Source: Gibbula magus (taxonomy: Eukaryota; Mollusca; Gastropoda; Trochida; Trochidae). From it: 64,000 bases of DNA. The position numbers and the translations under genes were made by a program. Shown in pieces: positions 25,184-37,859 of this stretch. The notes under the pieces were generated by a model. That model saw only the letters and a list, made by a program, of their open reading frames with translations. It was not told the DNA's origin and searched no databases. Each line of letters begins with the position of its first letter. Positions within the stretch are counted from its first letter, which is position 1. The stretch is taken from the NCBI GenBank assembly GCA_936450465.1, contig OW388289.1, positions 79,100,593 to 79,164,592 of the forward strand, read 5' to 3'.

Positions 25184-26324
25184 AAAAAGAAAAAAATCAT
25201 TGACTTTACGTTTTGCTTCTTGTGGATATTTTCTTTTATGAAAGTTTGGTATTTTGGTTTCCAAAAACATGTTACATTATACAAAGAAATGAATGTGAAT
25301 GTTAGTGGTTGTTATGTGAGTAATTCCATTCTTTCTAGTCAACTGGTTAAACTTTAGTCTACGCCTCTTTGTCAGAAGTTGCTAGTGACAGCACTACGAA
25401 CCTTTAAAATCACAAATTGACGTATGGTTTGTGTAAAACAAAGGGAAGAGTTTAATTAACGGTTTGAACTGGATAGAAGAAAATGCATTTTAAAACAAAT
25501 GCCTTTTTACCAATAGTTTTAAGTATTTTTTAAAAAAAGGATGGAATATCACCAACCAGTTTCTTCCTCATTTTGCAACATAAAATAAGTTTTGATGTCT
25601 GAAAGTCAACTTGGTACAAAAACATGATGTTGTTGACATCTGAAAGCTAATTTGTATTACCCAGTGTAGGTACAAGGACAATAGTTATTATTCGTATTAA
25701 ATCAGTGACATTAAAATTTCCGTCCTAAGAAATCTCTCACAAAATCTACTTTTCGTGTGAGATCCCACATCATCACATTTCAGTTTTGAATATTGGGGGT
25801 ACTAAACTTTTTTCCATTTTTCCATAATCTATGACTATTTCAATAAGATTATGAATTACAATTGACTTATATATTGTGTTGGAATCTTCAGAAACATAGC
25901 ACTCTTATAATGGAAGAATTACTAATTAAACTTTTTTATATATTTATTTAGTCACATGACAATAACGGGTCCGGGTAATGTGGTGGGTACCCGGGTCTTT
26001 CTCAGTACCCACCCATCCCGGGTATCCGGGTCACCAGTATCAGCTCTAGTTATTCTTATCTATGCTTCAATCATCACGATTCGGATTCAAAATAAGACCC
26101 TAGTTATGTAGATACAATTGTTTCAGAATTTCAACAATGTCTTCCTATTAGGCCACAGAGTATACATTGCAGATTGGTTTCTATAGTTTCAGTCTCTGAT
26201 GGAGAAAAAATAATCCTTTGCGACTGCACGAAGCTAATGAATAACACAGGAAACTGACTTAAATGTCAAGTTGGACTTTTAAAAAAGTTTAATTCATCAT
26301 GGTCCGACATTCAGGTGATGTATT
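25184..26324. other. No gene seen; GC pocket of CCGGGT repeats at about 25966-26032
   Basis: Otherwise AT-rich. The pocket has repeated GGGT-CCGGG / CCCGGGT words in both orientations (GGGTACCCGGG, CCGGGTATCCGGG) and may be the end of an old DNA transposon. Copy B starts at or before 26325. Confidence 0.4.
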
Positions 26325-26924
26325 CACTTTTTAAAAAATTACTAATTATCTAAATAAGATTGAAAATTCAGTTCTTTAATTACAATTTACCACCATGAAC
26401 GCACGTGGCTGAAACTCATTTAACGTTTAGCTAAATGAACACAGTGTACATACTTTATAAATTAGTTTAACAGAAATTACTAATACAATTTATTTGTTCT
26501 TTAAGAAACATGCCATCGAGAACTTACGCAGAACGTATTACAATTCTAAGGATTCGGTTGGCTACAATAATTCGCTATTGTTCTAGTCGTGTCAGTTGAC
26601 ATGTATTTGGTGATAACATTTGATTTCACAACAATCTTAAAAGTTAGTTTCTAAATAAAGATGAATTAATATGTACTTGTTAAAACTATGTTACACTTCT
26701 GACGATGTCATCAATTTAAAGATCCTCCATGTCGTCTTGGTTCTTAAATATTGTAATATTTATGAATCAGTGAGTCAGCATTGACTCATCTTAGTAAATC
26801 AGAAAGCTCACACATACAGCGTAACCATTTAGCAGCTGAGCTGTAGACCAACTGTATTTAATGTCATTTGATATTATCATATACAGAGGCTTAATCATTA
26901 AAATATTACATGTTGTAATATTGA

Positions 26925-27610
26925 AGTACAATTTTCTTTCTGCCTTAAACATTTATTTACACAACGTTTTTGCACATTCAATGAATATAAACCCTTTTAT
27001 AGCAGCTTTGTGATGTCTCGCCATTTCACAATTCCATTACATTGTTTTGGTTAAAGTGCATGGCACGCATTTGCAGGTGTTTATATTTGCCGACATTACT
27101 GTGCTGCACATGGAAATTGTAGAAACCGCTCAGAGAACTATGTCGAAACATCAACAGGACAATGTAGTGTTAATGTTAAAACTCGTTCTGTGATTATTAC
27201 AGGAGCATTGTACTCCGATGAGAGTTGTCAAGCATACACGACTTAAATCTTTATATCTAATTCCCACATTTGAAAATATCTTCAGTACTAAAAACTCATA
27301 ACAAAAAGAAACATTTGGAACCAAAATAATAATAAAACTAGACTTGTTTTATGAATAATATTACTTCTAATAAACACCTAGCGAAGGCAATACCTTGAAG
27401 ATATTGCTCTGGCTTGATGAAGGGGCAGCAGTGTTTACTTAACTGACTGTTTGTTTGCAGGTTTAAAATCATAAGATTCATTCCGCAGATCATCATGTGA
27501 GACCAGTCCCACATCTACAACATTACTGGCCATGTAAATTTTGGTTGATCAAGAATTCAAATGTTTTTTCAGAGATACTTGCAGAAAGAGGTTCCATTTG
27601 AGCCTAGTAT
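26925..27610 (+). repeat. Module copy M3
   Basis: Counterpart of M1. Shared blocks are CCATTTCACAATTC, GTTTATATTTGC, GGCAATACCTTGAAGATATTG and TTGGTTGATCAAGAATTCAAAT. The acceptor-like TTTGCAG of M1 reads TTTGCCG here, and no M1 frame survives. It is the most decayed of the four. Confidence 0.5.
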
Positions 27611-28198
27611 TTTCTTTGTTCTTGGTGTTATGGAGCTCTTTAACAATATCTAATTTCACCTCTTTTAGTTACGCAATCTTCAATCTTTAAGCCTGTCTCA
27701 AATCTACATCAATGCAAGTAAACACCTGTGTAATTTGGTAAGTAAATATTATATCTCAAAGCAATTATGCATGTGCAGATGAAAGCCTTTGCACCAAATG
27801 TAATTTTCTTTTTGGATTTACCTAGTGCAGAAATTGCTTAATCATATGTAAGTTAAGGCATCAAATTTCAAGCAAGCTGACTTTAACATTATTTAACTGC
27901 GGGACGCCAGATTCTTGATGTGAATGGAGATGCAGTGTACATTCTGTCAAATATATATTTAGACTTACAACACAAAACTCAACAATGTATAATACATTTG
28001 AAGGAGACAGCAATTTGTTAATATATTGTTTGTTCTTGTTAAGTTATCTTTAGTATAGGTTCTATTCCCAGCTAAAACGTTTTTAGTGTCCATTCATCAT
28101 GTTTAAGTACTACAAATGTGATCAGATCTTCAACGCCATAACCAATAGATGTGTTGTGATAATTATAAGATGATAAGACCTCCTACATGATAAAACTA
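27611..28198. other. No gene seen; sequence unmatched in copy A
   Basis: About 27600-28890 is absent from A, where M1 sequence runs straight on to the TTAGTAGATATTGTGGTTGT block (2318). The family-1 MITE lies inside it. Confidence 0.45.
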
Positions 28199-28563
28199 TT
28201 AAAGGGGCAGTAGCACGTTTTTTTGCAAACATTTTTTTTCTCAAATTTTCCATTTATAATGATAGTTTTTGTCATTTATATTAACTATAGAGGGTGAAAC
28301 ATCTTATTACACAAACCAATTATCCGTAGTGGTTATAACGGTGTTGCATATAAAGCAAAAATTGCATGGCGGCCATTTTATTGTGAACACATTTTATTAT
28401 TTCGAATGACAAAAATAATTCACATGGCTTTACGGAACCATGTACACTAATTTTTTAACTTGATTTTCCTAATAGAGAAGGGTGTTTTACTATTGGTGAC
28501 ATTATTTTTCAAATACATTTCATCAACTTATTTGAGCGAAAAAACGTGCTACTGCCCCTTTAA
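28199..28563. mobile_element. TTAA-flanked MITE (family 1), intact
   Basis: TTAA-AGGGGCAGTAGCACG and CGTGCTACTGCCCCT-TTAA. This 365-bp copy shows the uninterrupted form of the element at 704-1568 and lies in the reverse orientation to it. Confidence 0.85.
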
Positions 28564-30210
28564 TACCTTATTCGACAAGTATACACAGATCAGAACATCA
28601 CAACATTATTTGGCCTCCAGCAGTACCACATTGTTTTTATCACGTAGCAACCTACAGGTCAAAAGGGTAAACTAAAGTTATATATAACATTTACACATAA
28701 ATTTTGTTTGATAGGCGTCAAATACCAGACGTGCTGATTAAGTTAAAATCATCTCACTCGATGTGCATATTCATTCCCAAAACGACAAAGAAGTCCCAAT
28801 TACATGTTACTTATATCGCCCGTTTTCAATGTTTGACCCATGTGTGATGCATGTGATCAGGGAGACAAAAATACGATAAAAATATTATAGTCACTATTTC
28901 CAATATTAGTAAATATTGTGGTTGTCTGCGAGAGGTGTTCGATTTATTTTTCAATGTTTTGTAAGTTATTCGACTACTGTGGCTTAACATTCTTTACATA
29001 TTCATGCAACAAAACTGGTTGTGTGGTCCATTCATTCAAGGTGGTATATACATGTATGTTAATACATCATGCAGCTATGTATCTGACCATTCCTTTTATT
29101 TTTCCTGGAATTCAGCGTAACAGATGAAACCAATGTAAGCACAATAAGACCAAAGAAACTTATTGCTGTGCATATAGATGTATGATGAGTTCTTAATGTT
29201 CTTACTGTTGATGATTAGCGCTTCCAATGAATTGTGTAACTAACTTGACAGAGACATATTAATAAACAGTTGTTTCTTTGAAACCATTTCTTTGTGAATA
29301 CCTTGTAGATTGTTCCCAGTCTACTCAATCATTTATATGACAGTTGTATGCTACTGTATGCTACTATTTATGGACAACATGAATTACACATTGCTGTCAT
29401 TAATGTCAATACAGATTGACATGTACATATAAAATAATTGGATAGGACTGCGACTGTACCATCATGTAATCTGAAATCATTGAACTTGATACTTACAAAT
29501 TAAACACCATTATCTTTCAGAAGAGGACACATCATGTATAATTGTCAAACACCTGAATAAACTGCACAACACTATCTCGTTCGTGAGAATGCACGCATAG
29601 TATATATCATAGAAGGACGGCAATGCGTGTTATCGGTCTGTTCTATTTTTCTCATAATAAACATGTGGTTGACTACAACGGAATCACATGTTAAATGTAC
29701 GAAATATAATCAGTTTTATTACGGGTCAGAACCAGCTTGTGTGTGCCTATGTGTAAACTTTTAAATATTCATCCGTGTCATGATCAACAACTACCCTGAA
29801 TATTTTTCCTATTTTGGAGAAGGTTGTTTTCCAGTTACTTGTAATATTACCTATACATGTTTGGAGGCGTTGGAAAATAGATTATGTTGTACAATGAAAA
29901 AATAATGGATCATTACTCATCATGGTTTCCAAGCTCTTTCAACTTATTGTCTTCTTTATACATCATCGCTTCAACATTTTAACGTTTTTAAAATAATATG
30001 TTTTTTATCAACTAGTTTTACTGTCAAACAGATTAAAGTTTCTCGAGAAAAGAACTGATATGTGTAACACATCATGTATTTACAAATAGGTATATGATGA
30101 ACAGTTACCAATGTAGCTACTACGGTAGACGGATGGAGTTGTGGATATGTTACACTGATGCAACGATACTCGTCATAAAACAATATACAATATGAAATCT
30201 GTATGGATAC
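28564..30210. other. No gene seen; collinear with copy A
   Basis: 28890-29140 matches 2310-2530, 29430-29940 matches 2690-3160, and 30040-30200 matches 4750-4890. No shared open frame. Confidence 0.5.
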
Positions 30211-30219
30211 TGGTTAGTT

Positions 30220-30610
30220 CATCCTCGTTTACCCAGGGTTTTATATATGCTCCGTTTCTCTCCACTATATCACCCATGGGAAACTCTGTCAGCGAAATCT
30301 GTACTAAAATTACCCGCCCTTGGCCGGCGTGACGAAGTCAGTAACCAAAGAAAATACTCAATACGATAAGACTGAAATGGTCAAGGGAGATAACCGGTGA
30401 CGGAGGGCTAACAAAATGACCTCGCGCGCTTTGCAACGAAGTGATATGAATTGTCATTGGCTAGCAGGTCGAAGCTGCGTAGCGGTTTGATTGGCTCACG
30501 CCGGCCAAGGGCGGGTAATTTGAGTACAGATTTCTCTGATGAAATTTCCGATGGGTGATATAGTGGAGAGTAACGGAGCATATAAAAAAAACCCTGGGTA
30601 ACCGAGGATG
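30220..30610. mobile_element. 391-bp foldback element with 9-bp target duplication (MULE-type)
   Basis: Termini are CATCCTCG and CGAGGATG. The arms stay complementary for about 110 bases (ACCCGCCCTTGGCCGGCGTGA pairs with CACGCCGGCCAAGGGCGGGT). TGGTTAGTT is repeated directly at 30211-30219 and 30611-30619. A 9-bp duplication with long inverted arms and no gene fits a non-autonomous Mutator-like element. Copy A has no such insert. Confidence 0.85.
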
Positions 30611-31564
30611 TGGTTAGTTATGTTACTTAGTAATACATGTGTCAATATTTTATGAATATTACCAAAATAAATTACCACATAAAGAAATCGTTTATTTCAG
30701 AAGGTATCGGAATTTATAGTGAATGTTTTAATTTGGATATGTCACTGTAAACTTTCCTGTGACTGTTTTAATAGTGAACAAAAACCAACAATACTATTAT
30801 AATATCTTGTTATACTCTGAATTGTCAATGCGAAGCGACAATAACATATAACATTTAACAGTCGAGGTCACAGTACGAGAACCATAGAATGAGATTTTCT
30901 CAGTTGATTTACTCACATAAAAGCATTCGAAAGTATATTCAAACATTCGAGAAGCAGGTTGAACTAAAAAGCTATACAAATATTGTTTTCAAGTCTGCCT
31001 ATCCAAATGCCACCACGATCATGATAGCTAAAGGTTGATATTTGGCAGAGCACTTATCAAGATAAATATATATTACCGAGAGATTTCCATATATCTTCTG
31101 ACGGCTATTCGTATTCAAAACATGTGCTTAGCTTTTCATTCTAATACTTTCCATCGACAGTAGATTACTGTCAAGTGATGTCATTTCATGTGGTAAACGA
31201 TGCTCAATTATCATACATGTTATATGTCAATCAGTGAAATAAAAATGTTATCAGAACGACAAAATAAACAACTGTAGTCACTGAGAGATCAAAAGTAAAC
31301 AGCAAAACTTGACAGTTGATTTCAGAGCACATGAATGGTTTATTACCTTTCACAAGGTTGGTCTTGAATAATAGCAAAAACACAGACACAAATGGAGTAA
31401 GTACCGTCACAAGCTTAAACTGACTTCTTGTCTGAGGGATACTATAATAATGAGATCATTACAATACAAAGACACACAAGTTAAAAAGAACATTCTGTGT
31501 AAAGTCCACTGAATAACATTCACAGAATACACAAATGATATCGTCCTTCGAAACTACATTTTTG
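30611..31564. other. No gene seen; collinear with copy A
   Basis: 30700-30880 matches 5680-5890; 31490-31530 matches 5920-5950. No shared coding frame. Confidence 0.45.
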
Positions 31565-31865
31565 GTCAAAGTTATTTTCTGAATATCTGTAACATCTAAA
31601 GAAAGTTGGCACTCCCTGTGCATTTTTAGACGTCTAACGATCCAATCTGCTTTAATGTTACTGAAATAGCAGCACCATTTTAATGTTTCCAAAGCTAATT
31701 GAAAATCAATACCAGCCAATGGTTTCCTTTCGTGTCTAAACCAATAAATATCTCTTGCTACAAAGAAGGATTAAACATCCAGCAACATCTGTCTGCAGGG
31801 TCCTGTGGTATTGGGAGATCATTGCTGCTTTGATTATAAACCATGTCTTAGAAGTTAAAGGATAT
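31565..31865 (-). other. Highly conserved island in copy B, possible minus-strand exon
   Basis: Partner of 6010-6300. On the minus strand it reads MVYNQSSNDLPIPQDPADRC and then CWMFNPSL-stop, one in-frame codon longer than A. Beyond the stop an open stretch after CTTCTTTGTAG reads RDIYWFRHERKPLAGIDFQ, then LALETLKWCCYFSNIKADWI, and stays open for 86 codons from a later Met. In A this second stretch is broken by a stop near its end. The acceptor-like tract (TTTAACTTCTAAG) is weaker here than in A. Confidence 0.35.
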
Positions 31866-34058
31866 GAAACGATACGCATGTCAATTTATATCCCTCTGCA
31901 AAATCAAAAGCATAACTCATATCAGTATACAGAAATAGATAACCTTCAATATTTTAAGATTTACTGGGCGAATGTAAAATGGCATTGTAATCCTTTATCG
32001 AACAGTCATATAAATTAAGTTCATAATCGAAAGACCAACCGACGAAAATATTAACTAAAGTTATTATTATTTCTTTAAGCTATCCATAAATGGATAAGAA
32101 CAATCATTTATAGATAAACAACTTCTTTATTCTGAAAGCATGGGGTGTCAATAAATATTCTTGTATAGATTTCAAGTAATAATGACGTTGTTTATCCATC
32201 AATGATTGTACTTATTTGATGGTCAGGAGATACGTAAACGTAAAATAAATATTGTCATATTCGAAGAGTGTTAGTTCGAGGCTGTGTACTTTGCACCGGA
32301 GAAGGATGTGTTTATTGGTGTTGTCATCTATTACTAGAGTGTGGATTAGTGTGATCTCTGTGGATTTTTTAAGGATTGTACAAACAGCTGAATTACAATT
32401 TGTTTTAAACTAGTGTTGAAATTATTGTGATAGAAACGATACTTACATTCAGAGGCTAATTCTTGTACAGGGACGAAATATGTTGTTCATATTGTACATA
32501 TATGGTTTAGAGGACAAAGAGTCCATAGAGAAGTGAATATTTGCATTATTCATGGTATCGTATATCCATGGCTAGACAACCAATCACCAGTATTTCAAGT
32601 CAAGGATATCTAATTTTCATCGCAATAAGCGACGTAGAAGCGTTCTTTACATATAAAGTAGTCTCTTGTTGCTACTGAAAAAGTTAACAATAATAACGCC
32701 ATAGCGTTGGTTGTAAATTATGGGTTTCACAGTGGTTAGCAGTGTCACGTCACGTCGTGACAGAAACAAATTCTTTTTTTTTTTATCGTTTGTCAATTTA
32801 TGTTTTGGATTATGTACACATAGCATTGTCAAATTTATATATTTATATATGTGTCACTTTGAATATCAATACAAACACATCGCATTACCGATATAATAAT
32901 CAAATATTGACTAATTCGAGAAAAGTGTCAAAGATAAAACTTGACAAACAATGTCAAAATTAAATTACAAATATTGCAGACTTACTTACAAATGGGCTAT
33001 GCATACTAAAGGCATACACAAGAAAGGATAGTTTCAAAATAGTATTTATGTTCATGTTTTCCATAGCTAAATAAAGGAATATACTATTTCAGTGACTTCG
33101 ACAACTGTAACTTCATGTACAAAGCACACTTTACTCTTGTCATTAAAACAGTTAGACTTATTCGATACTAAGACAGTTAGTATGTCATTCCCTAAGTGCG
33201 AATCAGCAGTCAATAACATTACTTTTCGAGCAATAATGGGATGAGAAGTTTGATTATCACTCATCAAATTTCAATTCAAGACTGGCCAACAACATACAGT
33301 TTATAAGTACATGTATGGCAGGTAGTAACCAACCTTCAGCTATACGATGAAACGTATGGTTACTCAGGCATGGTCAGGGTATTGACAGTATTTGATAGTG
33401 TGATTCAGACAATGGTTTTACCCTGGATTTTTCAATAACCATCAACAATTTTCTTTAAAATTGGCAACCAAATTGTAAATATCAGCCATATCAGAATTAA
33501 GGTCATTGTAGATTTTACATCCTGTGGAGGTAACATTAATGAATTTGAACAAATCTCAACAGTAACGAGAATTTCGCCTAAGTAGAACAGAGGTTGAATG
33601 ACAAACAGCACATTTAAACGTATATACAAATAACAGCCCAATATAAATTCTTAGGATTGTTTGTTGTCCATTTGTTTTCATGTTTGTTGTTTGTGTTTTG
33701 CTTTTATATTTTACAACAAGTTAGTTTGGGCAGGAGAGCGAAAAGGTCACTGTTGGTCCAATCATCGGCATTAAAGTCACCTACCTACTTACCTACCTAT
33801 CTACCTACCAAATTCTAAGAATCTCAAAACTATTATAGAGACTTTCGCTAGACGTCGACTGATGCCACCTTGTTCTGCTATTTTGAAACGGAAACTGAAC
33901 CTTCAGTGCAATTTCGTGTTGTTAGGGTAGCTGTCTTCAAATACATCCTCCGTAGGACCTGTAATAGCTTCCGCGACTGTAGCTTGCTGGACAAACTAGT
34001 CATCTTACTATTGGTTTATTTTAACCGATCACCAATGTTTGGAGTCGCATAGAGCGTG
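31866..34058. other. No gene seen; collinear with copy A; island at 32525-32665
   Basis: 32525-32665 is nearly identical to 6889-7025. 33500-33550 matches 8115-8160 (TTTTACATCCTGTGGAGGTA). A short CTAC/CTAT tetranucleotide run lies near 33780-33808. The two-exon candidate and the 1.2-kb element of copy A are both absent here. Confidence 0.5.
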
Positions 34059-34530
34059 TTAAAGGTACATCCATTGTGTTGTTGGGGGTCACATGTTGCA
34101 AACGTTATAAATGGTGTTATTTTATCGAGAAGTACCGACTGTTACCGAAAACCACCATTTTGATGATAGAAGACTTAGCATATTGACGATGTGAAGGTTA
34201 AAGTAGTGATTTCTGATCGAAAAGCGGACAATGCACAGCGTGTGGCGCGCGCCAATGAGTCAAACGTAATTTTATATAACAGAATTAAAGACAAATTTGA
34301 GTTGATAATGTTTAATAGGTCACATAACTAATGTTTCGGTTCCTGCACATGCATAATGAAATTACTTAATTTTAATTGGAAACTAGTAATTATGATATAC
34401 ATGTATTTGGCGATTTGGGATAAATATGCAAGCTGAATAATTTAATGTGTATTGTAGACATCACATGTGGTGAGTTGGAACGTATTAAAGCCAAATAAAA
34501 GTTTATGAAACACAATGGATGCACCTTTAA
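34059..34530. mobile_element. TTAA-flanked MITE (family 3), copy 1
   Basis: TTAA-AGGTACATCCATTGTGTT and AAACACAATGGATGCACCT-TTAA. The unoccupied site survives in copy A near 10500 (GCGTGTTATGAAAATATA), so the insertion is younger than the segmental duplication. Confidence 0.85.
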
Positions 34531-36189
34531 GAAAATGTACTTTTCCGTTATTCATAGTAAATAACTAGATGAAGTTGTTTTTTGGGTTCACAAAGTATTA
34601 TTGAGCAACCTGGATTTGATTCCAAACTTGTGACACAGAAAGGACTTGGACAGGTAAAGGACTTACTACATGGAGTGAGCTCCCTTCCCTTCCAGTCAGG
34701 TTTGGCTACTAGCTTTTTGGATTTTTTTAGACTGCTCATAAACAATGTTATGGAACAATATGGAAGCTTCTTTGACTATCTGGTGACAGTTTGAGTTATG
34801 GAACGGACTGGCATTCTAGACAGTTGACACTATTTCCAGTGGATTGTGCCATTGCAACTGTAAAACTCATCGCAATATAGACATTCATGAACAACACCCA
34901 AGGCTTCTTTTGTAGCTTTTATAATATATTTGTACTCAAAAGTATCTCATTTGTATCTTCCTTGAAAATGTTTTTCATTTGTTGGTTTCCTCTGGGGACT
35001 CAATTATCAAATTTGCTAAGCTTGTTGAGGGGTATTTTCTTTCAAGAATATTTGATCGGAAACTGCTAAATAAGATTGATGGTTTTATTGTATCAAATTA
35101 AAGAACACGTTTGCGGGGACATTGTCATTTTTGTTTTAAATCGTCATTAGAAAACATAGTTGATATATACATATATACGGTATGCTTCATTTCAACTATA
35201 ATAACATTATTATCCAAAGGTAAGGCCCGCAAAAGTGGAAAACATCTTTAGTTGTTATAATGATATGTATAGATGTATACTTCTAATATGATTTACATCT
35301 ATGTATGCGTCAACTTTATTTTAAACTTTTAAACAGGCCGAAAAAGGGCATTTTTAACATGGAAACCTACATGTCAATATCATACAAAAGTGGGAGGTAT
35401 CGTCATCGAATCTTTCTTTATATTGTCTTAACGTTTTTAAAAGACGTCCACAAAAATAAGCATAGTTGATTTTGTTTATGATGACAAAATTGTGTAATGT
35501 TTAATGAGTAAAGTATTATTTCATATATTATTATGCATTAATATCATTTGAAATTTGTATCTGTTGTTGAAAAAAATAATATTGTCCGATATGTAATGAA
35601 ACAATTATAATGATCAGGATATTTACATAAACAATATGAATTTGCTTCTGATAAACTTCCTCTGAAAACCACTTCACTTAAACTGCTACATCTGTTTCTT
35701 CTTGCGTGTAAGATACTTAACTGACTCTATCACTGTTGTAGTAAGATCGAATCCTGGGTAGCCATGTTAGAAAAGCTCGTAACCACCTTTATTATAATAT
35801 GTGCATACAAATATTCACACTGGTTGCTGATAAATCATAAATCTTTAATGTTCCACAGACATTATTTCTATTTGACATGGTTACTCTCAAAAGGTCAACT
35901 GTATTAAGATTCATAAATATTAATTATTGAAATGTTAAATTATTAATATTTCCTAGCAATAAATGACATTCCAGGCCTTGGTTATCATGGTCAAACTTAA
36001 ATGTTCAAATCTAAATATTTTATAGGGAACTTGTATCATTTAAATGATATCTTTCTGATGTTTCATTGCTGTATATAATGCAATGGGTATCCACTGTAAA
36101 TACTATTAGTGTAATGTATGTTTCTGATTCTATATCTACGTAATCCTCGCCTGTCATTCAATAATCATTCACTCATTCCTTTAAATATT
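34531..36189. other. No gene seen; small insert at about 34602-34705
   Basis: Collinear with 10540-11990, except for about 100 bases after TTGAGCAACCTGGATTTG that A lacks. The frame 34582-34794 runs across the insert boundary, so it is a chance frame. Confidence 0.5.
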
Positions 36190-37010
36190 TTAAACCGAAT
36201 ATGAACTGGTTAACTAGGTCAACTATTCAAGGTATTCATGACGAAAATCACTCCATAATAACAGTCATCGGTGACAGACTGACGCAACTGAATCGCATGT
36301 TTTTTGTAACATTATTTTGGGTAATTTGTATCTTTACCCAAGCATCTTTCTGTGTTTATATTTGCAGACAAAATACCGACATCTGAAAGAAAGAAACCTG
36401 AAGCTTCGCAAATGTTAGGGTGGGGCCCATGGGATAACCTTAAAACACGTGGTTATGTTGAGGCTGTTGAACTTTCTCTGGATAATGTATGAACATTTAT
36501 GACTATTTGCTTGGGTTAAAAATAAATGTTTATCTCTTGCCATTATAATGTATTGTATATTGTTTTAAACAGTTCATGTGATTGTGTAAACAGGTTTCAA
36601 TCTAATTCACTAAAATAAAGTCAGCTACCTTAGAAAAATCAAACCTGCACATTATGATAAATATCCCTATCTCGATTAATGACTCAATCATTCCATATAC
36701 CTCAATATCGCTAACATCAATGCAACAATTTCCAATTGAAGCTGAAGATGTGCTGTCACATATTCAACAACACGATCAGCTAGCCTGCTTCCATGTGTAT
36801 GTCGTGTTCTACTTCACTGTAAGTGGTTGTTGCTGGCCAAACAAAGGTTTGTTGTTTAAGGGGTAAACTATTTTCTATCACAGCATAGTTATTTGTGCTA
36901 AGTGATTCCGTAGGAAGGAAGTACGAACATTGTTTGTTTGTTTCTGATCCATTTGGTTCTGAAAGAGATGTGAGGAATTTGCTTTACTTGGTATCTTATG
37001 TATCAAAGCT
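36190..37010 (+). repeat. Module copy M4
   Basis: Counterpart of M2 and the least broken copy. After TTTATATTTGCAG one frame stays open through KIPTSERKKPEASQMLGWG and VEAVELSLDNV. A second stretch, 36654-36804, reads LTSMQQFPIEAEDVLSHIQQ and ends FYFT immediately before ACT-GTAAGT, a perfect donor. These could be two exons of a gene, but the donor after the first is lost and I recognise no domain. A signal-peptide-like frame at 36309 is shifted by one base relative to M2. Confidence 0.35.
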
Positions 37011-37361
37011 TTCAGAGTTGTGGAAAGTTAATTATTGCAAACGAATAAATTGTCTGCTCTAACGAAGAGCAAATAACTAAGTATATGTTCTGTTTTGTGT
37101 CACCATTTAATAGTGATATATTTACAGAGCAGTTGTTTATAAAAATAGCAAAAAAATCCTAAGGCATGATAAGATCTCAATGAAAAGTAATGTATTGGAT
37201 GATTCAATTGTTAAACAGTAAACACACAAAGAGTCTTCAGATGAGTTCCATTAATGAGGTCATATCAATAGTGTTTAGACAATTAAAATCACTTTCCTCT
37301 CAAAATGACGAACGTTTCGCGTTTAAATATATTCATTTCGCAAAATAATAACATTTATCTG
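37011..37361. other. No gene seen
   Basis: AT-rich spacer before the MITE. Confidence 0.5.
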
Positions 37362-37859
37362 TTAAAGGTGCATCCATTGTGTTTCATAAAATTTGATTTG
37401 GCTTTAATACGTTCCAACACACCATATGTGTTGTTTACATTACAAACAAATTCACTTAGCTTGCATATTCATCCCCAATCGTCAAACATATGATATTTAC
37501 TAGTTTCCAATTAAAATCGAGTAACATCATTATGTATGTGCAGAAACCGAAAGTGCACGTCCTATATGCATGCACAGTAGTTATATAACCTATTGAACAT
37601 TATCAACCCAAATGTGTTATTTTGTCTGGCGTAAATAAGATTCCAAAATTACGTTTGACTCATTGACGCGCGCCACACGCGGTGTATTGTCCGGTTTTCG
37701 ATAAGAAATCACGACTTTTACCTCCATATCGTCAATACACTAAGTCGAGTATCATCAAAATGGTTGTTTTCGGTAATAGTTGGTACTTCTCGATGAAATA
37801 AGACCATCTATAACGTTTGTCATATTTGACCCCCAACAACACAATGGATGTACCTTTAA
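37362..37859. mobile_element. TTAA-flanked MITE (family 3), copy 2, inverted
   Basis: TTAA-AGGTGCATCCATTGTGTT and AACACAATGGATGTACCT-TTAA. Its right end matches the left end of copy 1, so the pair sits in opposite orientation 2.8 kb apart. A worn relative without clear ends is at about 41690-41970. Confidence 0.85.

Noticed and set aside
34582..34794. 70-codon plus-strand frame
   Set aside because: It crosses the border of a small insertion that copy A lacks, overlaps an equally long minus-strand frame and has no recognised domain.
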